From NCBI GenBank assembly GCA_020744225.1, contig JAGMWG010000009.1, positions 868,001 through 932,000 on the forward strand: DNA of 64,000 bases, in the 5' to 3' direction. Below are positions 11,711 through 23,300 of this stretch, one piece after another (position 1 is the first letter of the stretch; every line of letters starts with the position of its first letter). The stretch comes from Paraphoma chrysanthemicola. Lineage: Eukaryota > Ascomycota > Dothideomycetes > Pleosporales > Phaeosphaeriaceae. Position numbers and translations under genes: made by a program. Under the pieces are notes generated by a model. It was not told the DNA's origin, searched no databases, and was given only the letters and a program-made list of their open reading frames with translations.

Positions 11711-12603
11711 GGAATCCACTCCGCAATAAAAACGGGCACGCACGCTGATATACCTGCAGCATGAACGTACGTTTTACACCGGCTCGTGGATCCATCAAAT
11801 CGCATCTCATCGCATCGTATCTGAATCGCATCTCAATCTCATCGAAACTTAATCTAAAACCCAATCGTACAGTTTTCTCGATGTTCATCTCGATGGCCTC
11901 GCATCCTCGCAATGTCAAAAGTGGCCTGTTTTTTTTTCTTGGTGTGGTGCGGTTGCGGTTCGGCTAGATGCGATGCCGTTGTGGCAAGGTGGGTGGGTCA
12001 TGCAGTGTTTGGTATATGAGGAAGGAGGTACGAATTTGCCTTCGTGTGAGATGAGAGGGAATATGGGAGGTGCGTCATTTCGGCGGTGTATGTAATCCCA
12101 TGCTCCCACAGTGAATATTAGCAACGAAAGGAAAATGACGTCGATCGGATGGTGCGTTGGTAGAGTTTCAAGGTCGTCACGATGAAAGCAAGAAGCAAGG
12201 ACATGATTGTGTGTGTGAAGTGGTTGACACGATATGATTTTCAACTGTTTTTTTGTACATTTGCCACATTTCTCTTTCGTAGAAATCCACATCTCGTCTC
12301 TGTCTCCGCCTCGCTCATTCTCGCTATGATACAAAGCCCCATCCAAATCCTAATTGTATGCACAAGAGACTTTCTTGCTAGCCTTTTTTGCCATCCCATG
12401 CCCTACTCCGTGCCCGCTGTGCAGAAAAATTTGGGGTATCGTAATGTCATCCCGAGGGCGCAGGAAAAGCGCCGACCCAAGTCGTTCATGTGATGTGAAA
12501 CGCCGTCGCTATGCAAAGTAAAATGATATCCGCGCAAGTCAGGAATCCGCAATGTCGATGATAATGTACAAATGAATGCCTTGTTGTGGCATGATGAAGA
12601 TGC

Positions 12604-15600
12604 TTAGTCGGAAAGCTCAATGGCGTCGTCTTCGGTGTTGCCGCCCATTTGTGGTTGCGGCTGCATCTTCTGGCCGCCATATACAGACTGAACGGGCTGT
12701 GCAAAATACTCTTGCTGTGTCTCTGACTCTTCCTCGCTGCCTTCTTCCATTTCTCCGTCTTCGTCGGTATACTCCTCGTACTCGCCGTGGCCTTCTTCCT
12801 CGTAGTGACCGTGGTCGCCATTCACGTAGCTGGCGTTGATTGCACAGAACTCGTTGCCTGATATGGGAGAGTCGCCGTCTTCGTCTTCATCGTCGTACTG
12901 ATGGTGATTAGACTGACGACGATCGACGGGGACCTCTGTGTCCTCCTCTTCCTCTTCCTCTGTTTCCTCATCGCCTGCGTACTCTTCCTCTTCGGCTACA
13001 TCGATCTCTTCTGCACTGCTGACATCCTCTTCGCTATACTCTTCCTGGGTGTACCCATCAGGCGGCAGGTACGAGACCCGTGTCGGGATTGGCGATGATA
13101 CTGCCAAGGGCTCAGTGCTGGTAGGTCGCGAGCCAGGAGGTGAGTTCAGCTGCCTTCGGTACGCACGAGCTGCTTCTCCTCCTTGACCGTACAGATGCTG
13201 AGGCACGAAGCGGCTCTTGCGGCCATAGAAAGCAGGTCGGTTGATCGCCGCTGCGGTGCCAACGCTCTTGCCTAGCAGAGACTGTCGAGCTGCAAAAGAG
13301 GCCGAAATTCCTAGGTTGGGTACACTGCGACCGAAATCATGCTTCACACTGGGAAGCGATGCCTTTGGCGGAGAAGGGCCAACAAGCTCCTTGGCCTGCT
13401 GAAGCAGAGATTGTAGCCTAGTTGGTGGTAAGCCAGTCGCGGCGGCTTGCATAGGTGGCTGCGATCCTCCAGACTTCTCCAAGCGACGTTGCTGTAAGGC
13501 GCGCAGGCGCGCTTCCTGATTCTCGATTGCTGTCATGCGCGGAAGCGAGGACTGCTCCAGTTCTGGAGTTGACAGCTTAGGCCGCTTCGGCTCGATGGTC
13601 AAAGGCTCTTCTTCACCTGAAGAAGAATCGAAGCTTCGCTTTCGGTGCTTGCTCGGATCGAGGCCTTGAGCGCGGAGGATGAAGTAATCGGTTTCGGTGC
13701 GATCGATGGGCGCAGTAGACTTCTGGTATGCCTCCGAATAGCCCGCACTTGAGCCTAGACTGTTGCTCATGCTGACTGGGGTGAGGACTGTCGGGGCTGC
13801 CGCCTGTTGCTCTGTTACGCTTTGGCGAGGCAGTAATTCTGCGGTGTTATTTTGGCTGAATCCTTGGATGCCACGTCGTTGTTCGGTACGCTTGGCTCGT
13901 CGAGCGCTGGCCGGCGCCTGTGGTTTCTGAAAGCTGCTGCTAAGGTTGTGTTGATGGGCAGCCGCTTGCTCCTCCATCCGTGATGACACATCTGGTACTT
14001 CTGCGTTCATCATGCGAGCTTTCTGCTCCTTGAGACGCCTCCGCCTATCCTTGGCTTGTCGCGCTCGCTTTTTCTTCTCCACCTTTGCGATCCAAGTAGC
14101 CATTACCGACCGCTTGAAAGCCAGCTCGCGCTGTTCGTAGATTGCCGTCAACAATGCCAACCTCTTCTCTTCCAAAATCTTCCTCTTTTTCTCTTGCTCT
14201 GCGGCCATTACTTCGGCCGCCACGTTGCCCGCCAGGTTTTCGATGAATTGAAACATCAGACCCTCGTCGGCGTTCCACATAACGTCTTTGGTAAGGGCAT
14301 TGTATGCCTTTTCTCGCGCTTGCAGTTTTGCGACTCGTGCTGCTTCTTCGCGCTGTTGACGTTGTCGGGCTTCCTGAGCGAGGCGATCATGTTCTGCTTG
14401 TTGAATGCGCTGTCGCTCCCGCTCTGCTTCGATGCGCTGTCGCTCGGCCGCTTGTTGACGCTCCGCTGCTTCTCGCGCTTGGCGTGCCTGCTCTTCACGT
14501 ACACGTTGTTGTTGGGCTTGAACCGCAGCCTTGGCCTCGGCCTCGGCCTTGCGTCGTCGATCCGCTTCTTCAGCTTTGCGCTTCTCCTCCTCTTGTACCG
14601 TGTGTTCCGGGGGCGCAGGTGATCCTGCTGGTGTGAAAGAAGATGCTGCACTAGGGGTCTGAGCCTGGTTCTGAACTGCAGAAAGACCAGGAATACCAAA
14701 GAGATTGGACGTCGAGGCAGGAGTAGTAGAGGCAGACTGTGCTGCCTGAGCCTTTGCAGCTTGGGTAAAGAAGTTGAAACCTGCAGCCGGCGCACCATTG
14801 ACCGCTGCAGAAGTAGGTGTTTGCGAGATGGATCCCCGTGGTACGAATGGTGGGGCTTTTGATATGCTTGTGGCCGGCGTTGCTGTGGGGTCGGCGGGCG
14901 CGAACTTGATGTCGTTCTTGGCAGGATTGAAGATGCCGGGCTGGATGTTAGTCGAACCAATTCCTGGATATGTTGGAAGGACACCCGCAGCATTCTTGAT
15001 AAAAGGGTTCGTTGATGGATCCGAGCCTGGAGGAAACTTGGCAGTGTCCTGGGGGGTGCCATGGGCCTTGGAAAAGACATTTGGTTTGGGAAGCGGATCC
15101 TCAGGAACGAACAGGGTGTCATCATCAGCCATGTGTTTAGTAAAATCGATTTCTCCCCTGTTGGTCACGTCCATCATAAGTCCTTTAGCTTTGGCATTTT
15201 GTACCGACATGGCTCTTGTTATAGCTGAGATTGCGCGACCGCAACGCTTGGATTCCACAATGGCCTGAGAAAAGATTTGCGGGGATACACTTCCGGGTAG
15301 GCCTAGGATTTCGCGTTGGTAGCCCCGTTGGCAAACGTCCAGGAATCGTTGTCCGTTGTCGAGCTGGCCAAAGGTAAATCCGTATGCTTCGCAGAGCAAG
15401 ACGGCCTCGACCTCGGTGTCAAGGCCGAGCGCTTGTGTCAGCTGGTCCGTTGTCCAGGTGTCCACGGTGCGAGGTTTCTTGGTGGAACCCATTCGATAGA
15501 CTCGCCACAGTGCATCGAGGATGGTATGGCGAACACGCTGGAACAAAACCTCGGCTGCGCATGCCATGAGGTAAGACACGCTTGGAGACTTGACAATATC

Positions 15601-17097
15601 CCAGAAACGCTTCCAGTTGGATTGCGCCTGGACAAAGCTGTTGCTCTTGGTGATGATGACCGACTTCATGGCGCGGTGAATCTGGAGGGCGACTTTCATG
15701 CGTGGATTGTTGCGCAGACTGGAAGGAAGCCTGTGCATTTCATCTTCGTGCTGGCTGTCGGCAAAGATGGGAGAAAGAATGAGTCGGTATGCGTAGAACT
15801 CTGCCTCGTTCTCTGATACATAGCCCACGCGGCGGTTGTCCTCGTAGCGCTCCCTCAGTGACATGAGTGAATGGTTCAGCTGCTCAATGTCTTGTTGGTG
15901 CGAGTAGTCAGCCTGCTTGGTCCGCGCCATCTGATGCGTGGAGAGAAGGTAGAAACGGGTGCTTCGCTCAAGGGCGGTGAGATAGATGTTGATGTCTGAC
16001 GGTTTCTCGATGCTCTGTGTGCTCAGATCTTTCCGAACGGCTCGCACGCGGTCCCAAGTCCAGGGGTGTAGAAAGTCGAACTCGTCGTGATCCAGGCGGT
16101 CCATGAGGTAATTGATCGTCTTCAAGCAGGTAGCAGGCGATCGGAGTTCGGAGACCAGCTCGACGTCTGCTCCTGCCGCCGAGCGGGTGTATGCCTTGAC
16201 CATGCGCGACTCGTCGGGGATGCGCTGCCTGCGTGGGAGGTGTTCGGTTTCGGGTGTCTGGAGTGGTCAGCATAGCGAGAGGGTCGTTGACAAGCTTCAC
16301 TCACGCATTCAGGTCGCTTCACATCGTCTTCAACTATGCGACGAACGCGCTCGAACTCTGGGCACATGTCGGTGCAGATGCCGTAGATTTTGACCGAGTC
16401 CTTGAGGGACATCTGGCCATCGGGATTCATGCGGCGCTCCTTGACGAAGCGCTGGCGCAGCAGTGGTCGCACAGCTCGGATCTGCCTCTGTCAGCATTGC
16501 CGCCTGCCCATGGGCCTGCCGTACGTACATGTTCGAGTCGCTTCGCATAGTCCTCTTGGGCGAAGGGCGTCGAGTTCTCCCCGCCGGTGGGGTCTAGGCC
16601 AGAGATGTCGATGTGCCTGCGGGATCACGTTAGTATGAGCGCGACCCGCGCAATTGGCAGCGGTCGCAGACTACAAGTAAAAGGCCGTGGGTCCAAGGTG
16701 AACTGTGTCCATGGGAGGAAGGTCTTCGTGCTGGTCGCGTCCGGCACCAATTGGCAAAAGTGAACAGGAGTGCTTACGGAGAACTGCCCCGGCTCCCAGG
16801 GGTCGTACGTGTCGCCGAGCCGCTGCGGTTGTTGTTATTGTTACTGGAAGTGGTGGTGTTGTTTCCTCGCGCGGCTCCTCCACGGCTTCCACCACGAGCG
16901 CCGCCGCGCTGGTAGACCTGCTGCGACGGGCGGTCGGTGCTGTCTGTCGTGGGCGCGCCATTGCCGCGACCTCGTGCATTCTGGCTGCGGTTCGTGTTGC
17001 CGTTGGTGGTGCCGCCTCGAGCGCCGCGGCCTCGGTCTCCTCCTCTGCCGCCGCGCGGTGCGGACATGCTGGCGGGAGCGTCCAAGGTTGTGGGCAT
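12604..17097 (-). CDS. SAC3: Sac3/GANP-family mRNA export scaffold (TREX-2)
   Basis: Sac3 is the scaffold of TREX-2, which couples transcription to mRNA export at the nuclear pore. Exons 17097-16778, 16616-16529, 16481-16305 and 16257-12604 give 1412 residues. The N-terminal exon is an RGG box (RGGRGGDRGRGARGG), likely to bind RNA. The Sac3/GANP domain runs from about 150 to 525 and contains IYGICTDMCPEFER, the hallmark of the family, and CLKTINYLMDRL. From about 755 to 945 there is a long charged coiled coil rich in E, R, Q and A. The rest is low complexity and ends in a strongly acidic tail (EEEEYAGDEETEEEEEED). Joins at RLEH/IRAVRP and RPEC/TPETEH fit the family well. The first intron is long (161 bp), and the start could also be the ATG at 17067 or 17199; 17097 is chosen as the middle option. 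Confidence 0.9.
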
Positions 17098-18104
17098 GCG
17101 CCGGTGTCGTGGGGGCGCGCGTGTGTGCGTGTGGTAGCGGATGGGGCGCAGGTCAGGGTTGCGTCGCACTGGGCAGGCCGTGCCGGTGGTTGACTTCACG
17201 GCGGCTGCTTTGTGGGTGCGACAGAGTTGCTCAAAGAGTCGCGAACAATAGAGAGCTCACTCGGCCTCACGCGCAGCAGGCTAGCGCCGTCTTGGCACAC
17301 GCTCAAGCTCACGCCCGTGCTCCGCTCTCCTCCGACGCCCAGCCCCCTCGACCTTTCACCATCCAACGTGCACAATGCTATTGTTGCCATGGTTCGCCGG
17401 CTTCACTTCACTTCACATCGAAACAGCGTGCATACAACATGATCGAATCTTTTGATTCATGTAACGTACCGAAATGTTTTGATAGTAATGGTACGGCAGA
17501 GCCGTGTCTTTTCACTCATCCTCGCTCCGCAGACCAGGCCATCCCCATTTATACCTGATGCCTTGTCACGACCCCATCATGCGCTTTTCACCGCCGTTTT
17601 ATACAATTCCAGATTTCCTCCCAGACATACCGAAAGAAAAGGGATTTCCGCAACCCGCATTATCTCCGCCATTAGAGGCGCTGCTTGTCATCCCGTCGCT
17701 GCAATACAATCGTGGGCCGCGTAACGTCGTTAGGGTATATTGCACGGACAGACTACCGGAATGCAAGCTTGAAGTCAAGAAGCGCAAGAACACTCGTCCC
17801 GGCCAGCATGCCGAGGCAACACCACACGGGCGTTGAGCGCGTGTGGTGCCGGGACGCGAAGAATTGAAGACATGAAAAACACGAACGCAGCCAAGGAAAG
17901 TCGTCATCGTGAAACGTTACAAGAAAAGTCGTTATGTTGAGACACCCTCAAAGGACGAAACCAGGTGCGAAAGTTGATGGAAATATATAGTGTGCAGGAG
18001 CTTCTGAAGATTCAGAGTAGCTGACCCGTAGTGAAAGTATGAGCAAGAGATGGTGAAGGCATCGCTGCCGAGGGTATGTCTGTTTCCCACCGTAGTCGCC
18101 TTGT
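17098..18104. other. Intergenic region: SAC3 promoter and downstream end of the DUF2841 gene
   Basis: The left part contains the SAC3 5' leader and promoter. An open frame on the plus strand (16770-17558) crosses the SAC3 start and reads as a Cys- and Arg-rich product; it is the mirror of the RGG-coding exon. I see no independent gene. Confidence 0.6.
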
Positions 18105-20458
18105 TCACTGTGTGTCGTTGTGCCCGACCATCTGCGGCCCGAGATAGTGATGTGGTGGAGCTGTGCTGCTAATGTCATAGCTGTATGGGAGGCCGTTGAA
18201 GGAAGTGTTGGCATTCGCCGACATGTCTGGCATGAAGGTGGCTGGGGTGAAGAGCCCCTCCGAGGAGTAAGAGTATGCCATGTCGTGCGCCGTCATGGAG
18301 GCGTCCATGGAAGGCTGGCTCATCGCAAGAGTATAGGTACTGTTGTACACGGGGTATTGGCTGGGGTCAATGTAATTTCCCGTGGGAAATGGTGCAAATG
18401 CCGTTGACACTGGTGTTGAATAAGGACCCGAAGAGTGCATAGGGTGGAACGAAGAGTTGGTGTAGTGGCCATGGGAATTATCGTACTGTATGGTCTGGCT
18501 GTGGGGTGTTCTTCCTTGCTGGACTTGCTGGTCGTTGTTGTCGGTGGTCACGAGGTTTGCTGCTTTGGCATCTTCGTCAAGACGAAGACGACCTAGTGAC
18601 TGATCAAAGGAGGTATTGGGGGTCGGGTGGACCTGTGCGGGCTGGAGCACACGCTTGGAGGCAGACATGCGTGGGGAGGCATCAACCACCGCGTTAGGAA
18701 GCACACTCGCCGGCGCTGGAGCGTACTGGGCGTCTTCTTCTTCCAGCATCGCTCGCTGTTGTTGGCTCGAGAACTCTTTCTGACGAACTTGTCTACTGGC
18801 CCTTCGTGCCATAGTGTCGTCGACCTCGGTATCATCTGCGGATGCCTCGCCGAGGCTTTCGGTATCCGTGTCGTCACGAAGGACCCTTGTTGCCCTAGCT
18901 TTGCGGGGTCGTTTGCGCTGGTTCGTCTGCTTAGGTGGCCTAGGCACAGACTGCCATGTGATGGATTTGCCTCTTGGGAATTTTTTCTCGTCTCTGTGCT
19001 TCCATAGGTCGTGCTGAAAGACAAAGTCCTCATACGATTGTGACGTCTCGAAAAGGCTGGGCAGGATGCTCTTTACTGCACGCTCTTTCATCATCCTGCT
19101 AAACACGGCGCTCTTGGAAGAAGAAAAATGCTCAGGTGCAGTCGTCTCGACATTGTACTCCGCGATTTGTCGGAGCTTGACGGTCCATGGGCTACGACGT
19201 TTGATCTCATCCGTTGGGCTGTCTCTATGCTGCAGCATGACCTCCACAGCTAGAGTCAAAAGGCCTGCGATATGTGTGAGCTGCCGCACGCGATTGTATT
19301 AAAAGAAGCATGCTTACCATCTTTATCGAGGTGCGCTGGCTCGATATATGGCACGCTCTGGGGCCACCAAGGAGGGGTAGCGTCAGCCGGAGCTTCTGTT
19401 GGGAGCTTCCTGTGGTACGGTCCGTAGCCACCCAGACGTCTTGGTTCCAGCTGCTTGATCCAACCCGTCACCATGCCGCGCACAGGCTTCATTGTGAGCT
19501 CGTCAATGCGATGTCGGAAGAAGGTCTTAAGGGCTTTGATATCCCCCATCTCGAAGTGTCGTGCTGTCTCGGTTATGACGGTGACTTCTTTTCTTTTGTC
19601 TTCGTCCCCGTCGTCATTGTCGTCCTCGCTAGCGTCGGAAACTGAAGGTTGCTGCGAGAGCCCCTGTGCGATCGAGCGACTCCTTTTCAGGGCTTTGCGC
19701 TTGGGCGGCTTGTGCACTGCCTTCTTCTTTGCTAAGAGGCTGTGCTTGTGTGGCCTATCATTTTGCATTCGCATGCCATCCTGGCAGCGGGTAGCATGTG
19801 CCGAGCCTTGTTGGGGCGCCCCTGCTAGATACACTTAGCGACCACTTCTTCACAAGGAATAGTGCTGTCTTACCTAGTGCCGGGAATCTTTGCAGCTGAC
19901 TGGTTTGAACTGGTACCTGGTATGATCTTGTCGCATCATAGGCTCCCCTGGCATCTTGTGGTGCCTTGAATAGATGCTCGAAGCCGCTGAGCGGCTGGTA
20001 AATATACGTCTCGCGGCCATCGGGAGCTACGAGCTTGAATGGTGCGATCGCATGAATTGGTGCAGGAGCTCCGAGGACCGAATCTTCGTCTTCCTTGATC
20101 GTGGTTGCAGCAGATATGGTGTCAGTCTGTGGTGGGTTATATGTTAGTCGTTATTATTATTGCCGACATGGACAGGCAGGCGAGCAGCGTTCCGAGACTC
20201 TGGGTTGGGTCGGACGGCCGCTAAGGGGAAGCGGCACGACTGACAGGCGCGTGGGCCGCTGCCTGTTTCGACGACAACTGTCTACAAAACTCGGGCACTT
20301 ACTGTGACACCTGCTGCTGCATTGTTTTCGTCGACAAAAACCCATGGGTCTCTACCATGACCGTCCTGAGGTTTGCCTCGCAGTTGCTTGCCTTTGGGTT
20401 GCATCGATTTGCGGGCCGTTTGTCGAGCCGATTCGTCCATTTCGCGAGTTCTCGCCAT
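18105..20458 (-). CDS. DUF2841 / YDR124W-like helical-bundle protein
   Basis: Exons 20458-20303, 20126-19874, 19824-19318 and 19264-18105 give 691 residues. The middle carries a conserved block (about 195-330): HFEMGDIKALKTFF, MVTGWIKQLEPRRLGGYGPY, ATPPWWP, VPYIEPAHLDKDGLLTLAVE. I recognise this as DUF2841, the helical bundle shared by yeast YDR124W and the Aspergillus fumigatus protein AFUB_079030 of the hrmA-associated cluster; this is from memory of the family. The following section is basic (QTNQRKRPRKARATR) and suggests nuclear location. The C-terminal 300 residues are low complexity, rich in S, T, Q, Y and P. Exon phases agree, and the join LDKDG/LLTL crosses the most conserved part. 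The acceptor of exon 3 has a second option three bases downstream. Molecular role is unknown. Confidence 0.8.
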
Positions 20459-23300
20459 GAGAGCTGCGAATGACCAAGGGAAAGGAAGGCGATATCATTC
20501 GCTTCAGGATAAGATATCAAGCGATCCGAGACATGAACGCAGATGCAGCTTGACTGTGCAGGTGTAGTGTGTTTTTCTGGTTATTTATTAGCATAGACCG
20601 AGATTTGACATCAATGTGCGACGGCATGGTGAAACGTATTTATGGTGTGAAGCATCTGTACATTCCGCGGAGAGTGCAAATTACACTTGCCCGTAAATAG
20701 TCGTAGGTTTATACTCGGCTCGTATGCCGGCGTCTCACCTTTCGCTTAGAGTCTGGCGCTGGGAGTGCTTACCTGAAGGAGCAAGATCCGATGGCAATCC
20801 CAGTCACTGAGGAAAAGCAAGATGGCAATGCGGAACAAACCAAGTGGAGAGCCTCGAATGTGTTCAAGGGCGACAGATGTTATCGACGGCAGTGTTCTCG
20901 AGTTGAAACACGCGTACCGTTCTGTTCAGGACGACGAGCAGCGTTGGAAGCAATTGGCCGATGGTGACCGGCAGCAGGAATTGGTCGGAATGAAGAGGCT
21001 TCGAATTTTCTGGGTGCGTCGAGTCCGATCGAGAGATCCAGCGATTTGGTCAGGGTATTCAGTGCAGAGCAGGATCTAAGATGGCGGAAGGCCTGGGAAC
21101 GATAGATTCGTCTTCTATTGACAGGGCTTCATGTCTCTTAAGGGAACCCTCGCTCAGTCGCCGCATTGGCCTATACAGGCCCACGGCGTGCACCCAACGC
21201 AGAACTGACTTCGGCCCTTCAGCAACCACCCGTAAGACAAGGATGACCGATGTTATAAAAGCAAACCAACAGGCAAGTCCTTGTCACGCGGTATACCGTG
21301 AACGACAGGAGATTGACAGCCGTTATGCTTGAACGGTCTCGCAATGCCGGGATCAGGCTGGCGCGCATGTCGCCGCTGTATAGCCGCGTTCCCCGAAAGC
21401 CACACTATGGCTTCGTTGGGCGATCCTTATGCTTGTGACGCTTGGGATCGAAAACGAGAAAATGACCAGCACGGCAGTACGGAGGCTAAGCACATCGCTT
21501 GACAGGACTAGACCTGAGAAGGCTACCGTGTAGTCGGGGTATATGCATGGCGCATTCCCGCAGCATCCCAACACATGGATCGAAGGTGTTCAAATACAGC
21601 CAAAAGGGAGCCATGAAATGGTTTTCAATCGCACGAGTTCTGTGAGGGCCATGCAATAAGAATTCTCTATCGAAAGACTGCTGAACGGATGGCAAGTGAC
21701 CAACAGCAAGTATTCCCGACTTTCGAGATCTCTGGCATGCATACTTCGAAACACACCACCCCACGCCGACCTGATTGGCAAGCCCCGCAGTCTCGTCCTA
21801 TTGACGTTGCACGCGAGAAAACATCTTTCCCGTACAGCCAGCCGCCACTCCTCGTGAGCAGTCGCGAGGTTTTCGTGCAACCGACCGATCCCAACCAGGG
21901 ACCCAAGTCATCTGGACCGTCACCGAACATTTTCATGCACTCTGGTCCCCTTTTGGCTGCTATGCATATCTCATACAGGGCCAAGCTACCTGTTAGCAGC
22001 ATCTGGAGCGCGACTCCAACCACTAGCACCCTTGACAGCAAGTCAACAGAGCGGCACTTTGCCAGCCTCAAACTCCCTCCCGCACTCCCCGAGCGCTGCT
22101 ACCGTCCGCTACTGCATCTCCCTGGCTAAAAATTAACGCTCTTCCCATACGTGGCGGTGAATTCTGCACTAACGTCTCGCGGAGGAACGGTGAATCTTAA
22201 ACTCAATTTCTGTCAGATGGGCGGTAGGAGCCGCTCCGCCCGCTTTCATCATCTCAAACCACCAACCGGGCTCCTGGTCGAGATTGCTCGATTCCGATGT
22301 GCGATGGCCGATTTCGACAATCGCAATCGATCACAGAGAAATCGCACCTAAAAGTGTGGAGCGGCTGTGGACGGCCGCGGCTTCGCTAACGCATGTCCGT
22401 CCTCACACAAGACGCTCGCGTGCAGCACATTGATGCATTTTCGCGCTCTACGCGCTGCACAATTCCGTCCGAATCACCTGTCCCTGTGTGCTGGCAATGC
22501 CTCAATGTGTCGTGGATATAATACCCCCGTGGGCCCCCAGTCCATATCAGTTGCTTGCTCGCGGCATCGACTTCCGGGCAGGCCATTCGCACTTAATCCT
22601 GGTGTGGTGTGACTGCAATGATAGGGTAAAGTACACAGGATTGATGTGAGGAGTGTGCCCCTAGTCGAACACGACGGTGCGTACCCTCGGAACGCTACGC
22701 CATCTCCATGCATGAGAACGTAACGGCTTCGCTTACGCCGTCTCACCCTGGTCTAGTCAGATGCATACGATTCAGGGTTTTCCGAGCAAACAGCTGCTCT
22801 GTCTGCATGGAGTCGACAGGCGGCCGGCAGTGGCATTCGGCGTAGTTCATGCGAAGATGGGCCATTGTTCCTGCTTGGGAAGTTGAGCATCTCTCGGACC
22901 GACCCGATAGCCTTAAAGTTGGCGACCAACGCACCAAAGTGGATAGTATCATGGCACATTCCGTTGCTCGGACACTGACAACTCCCACCGGCAAATCGAG
23001 AGACTGCGCTCTTTGAACTAGGCTTGGTTTCCATTCTTCTCCTCCATACTATGTACAGCGGGTCATGGGCAGGAGGCTCACCGATGAACCCTTTTTCCTT
23101 CAATTTGCTTTTGCGCTCCACATACGATGCCCCGCCCGGGCCAGGCAAGCCTCGTCGAGTTGCCTGTGTGCAACCGACGTCACCATGCAACTATCTTAGA
23201 CACTTATGCGAGCAATGCCGGAGCGACATCCGGCATCCCGGTCCTTGGTCAGCTTTCACCGCCACTATTCTACCTTCTTGATCCAAAAGCGTACTTGTGC
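20459..23300. other. 2.8 kb region without a supported gene
   Basis: This stretch lies between the 5' end of the DUF2841 gene and the 3' end of the ABCC gene. Many short frames are open on both strands, the longest being 21689-22129 (+) and 22753-23190 (-). None shows a domain, a plausible exon partner or the composition of the neighbouring proteins. No transposon ends, long inverted repeats or RNA genes were noticed. It may contain a long promoter, a non-coding transcript or degraded sequence. Confidence 0.5.

Larger units (their letters stand above)
10246..12603. other. Long spacer between the converging VPS18 and SAC3 genes
   Basis: This 2.36 kb holds the 3' untranslated ends of two converging genes. 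Bases 10340-10740 are rich in C and T on the plus strand. Bases 10825-10895 hold short GCATGCATAC repeats, and 11233-11710 hold a diverged tandem repeat, both listed separately. Open frames here, such as 12346-11915 on the minus strand, have no coding features. No promoter should be needed between converging genes, so the length is unusual for this window. Confidence 0.6.

Noticed and set aside
11915..12346. 143-residue minus-strand frame downstream of SAC3
   Set aside because: Low-complexity, His-rich translation of 3' spacer; no start context or domain.
14256..15125. 289-residue minus-strand frame
   Set aside because: It is a second frame inside the long SAC3 exon, rich in R, P, Q and S, with no family feature.
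16770..17558. 262-residue plus-strand frame, Cys- and Arg-rich
   Set aside because: It is the mirror of the Gly/Arg-rich SAC3 first exon and its promoter; composition follows the opposite strand and no domain is visible.
22753..23190. 145-residue minus-strand frame downstream of the ABCC gene
   Set aside because: Mixed composition with no recognisable domain, and the ABCC protein already ends normally at 23301.
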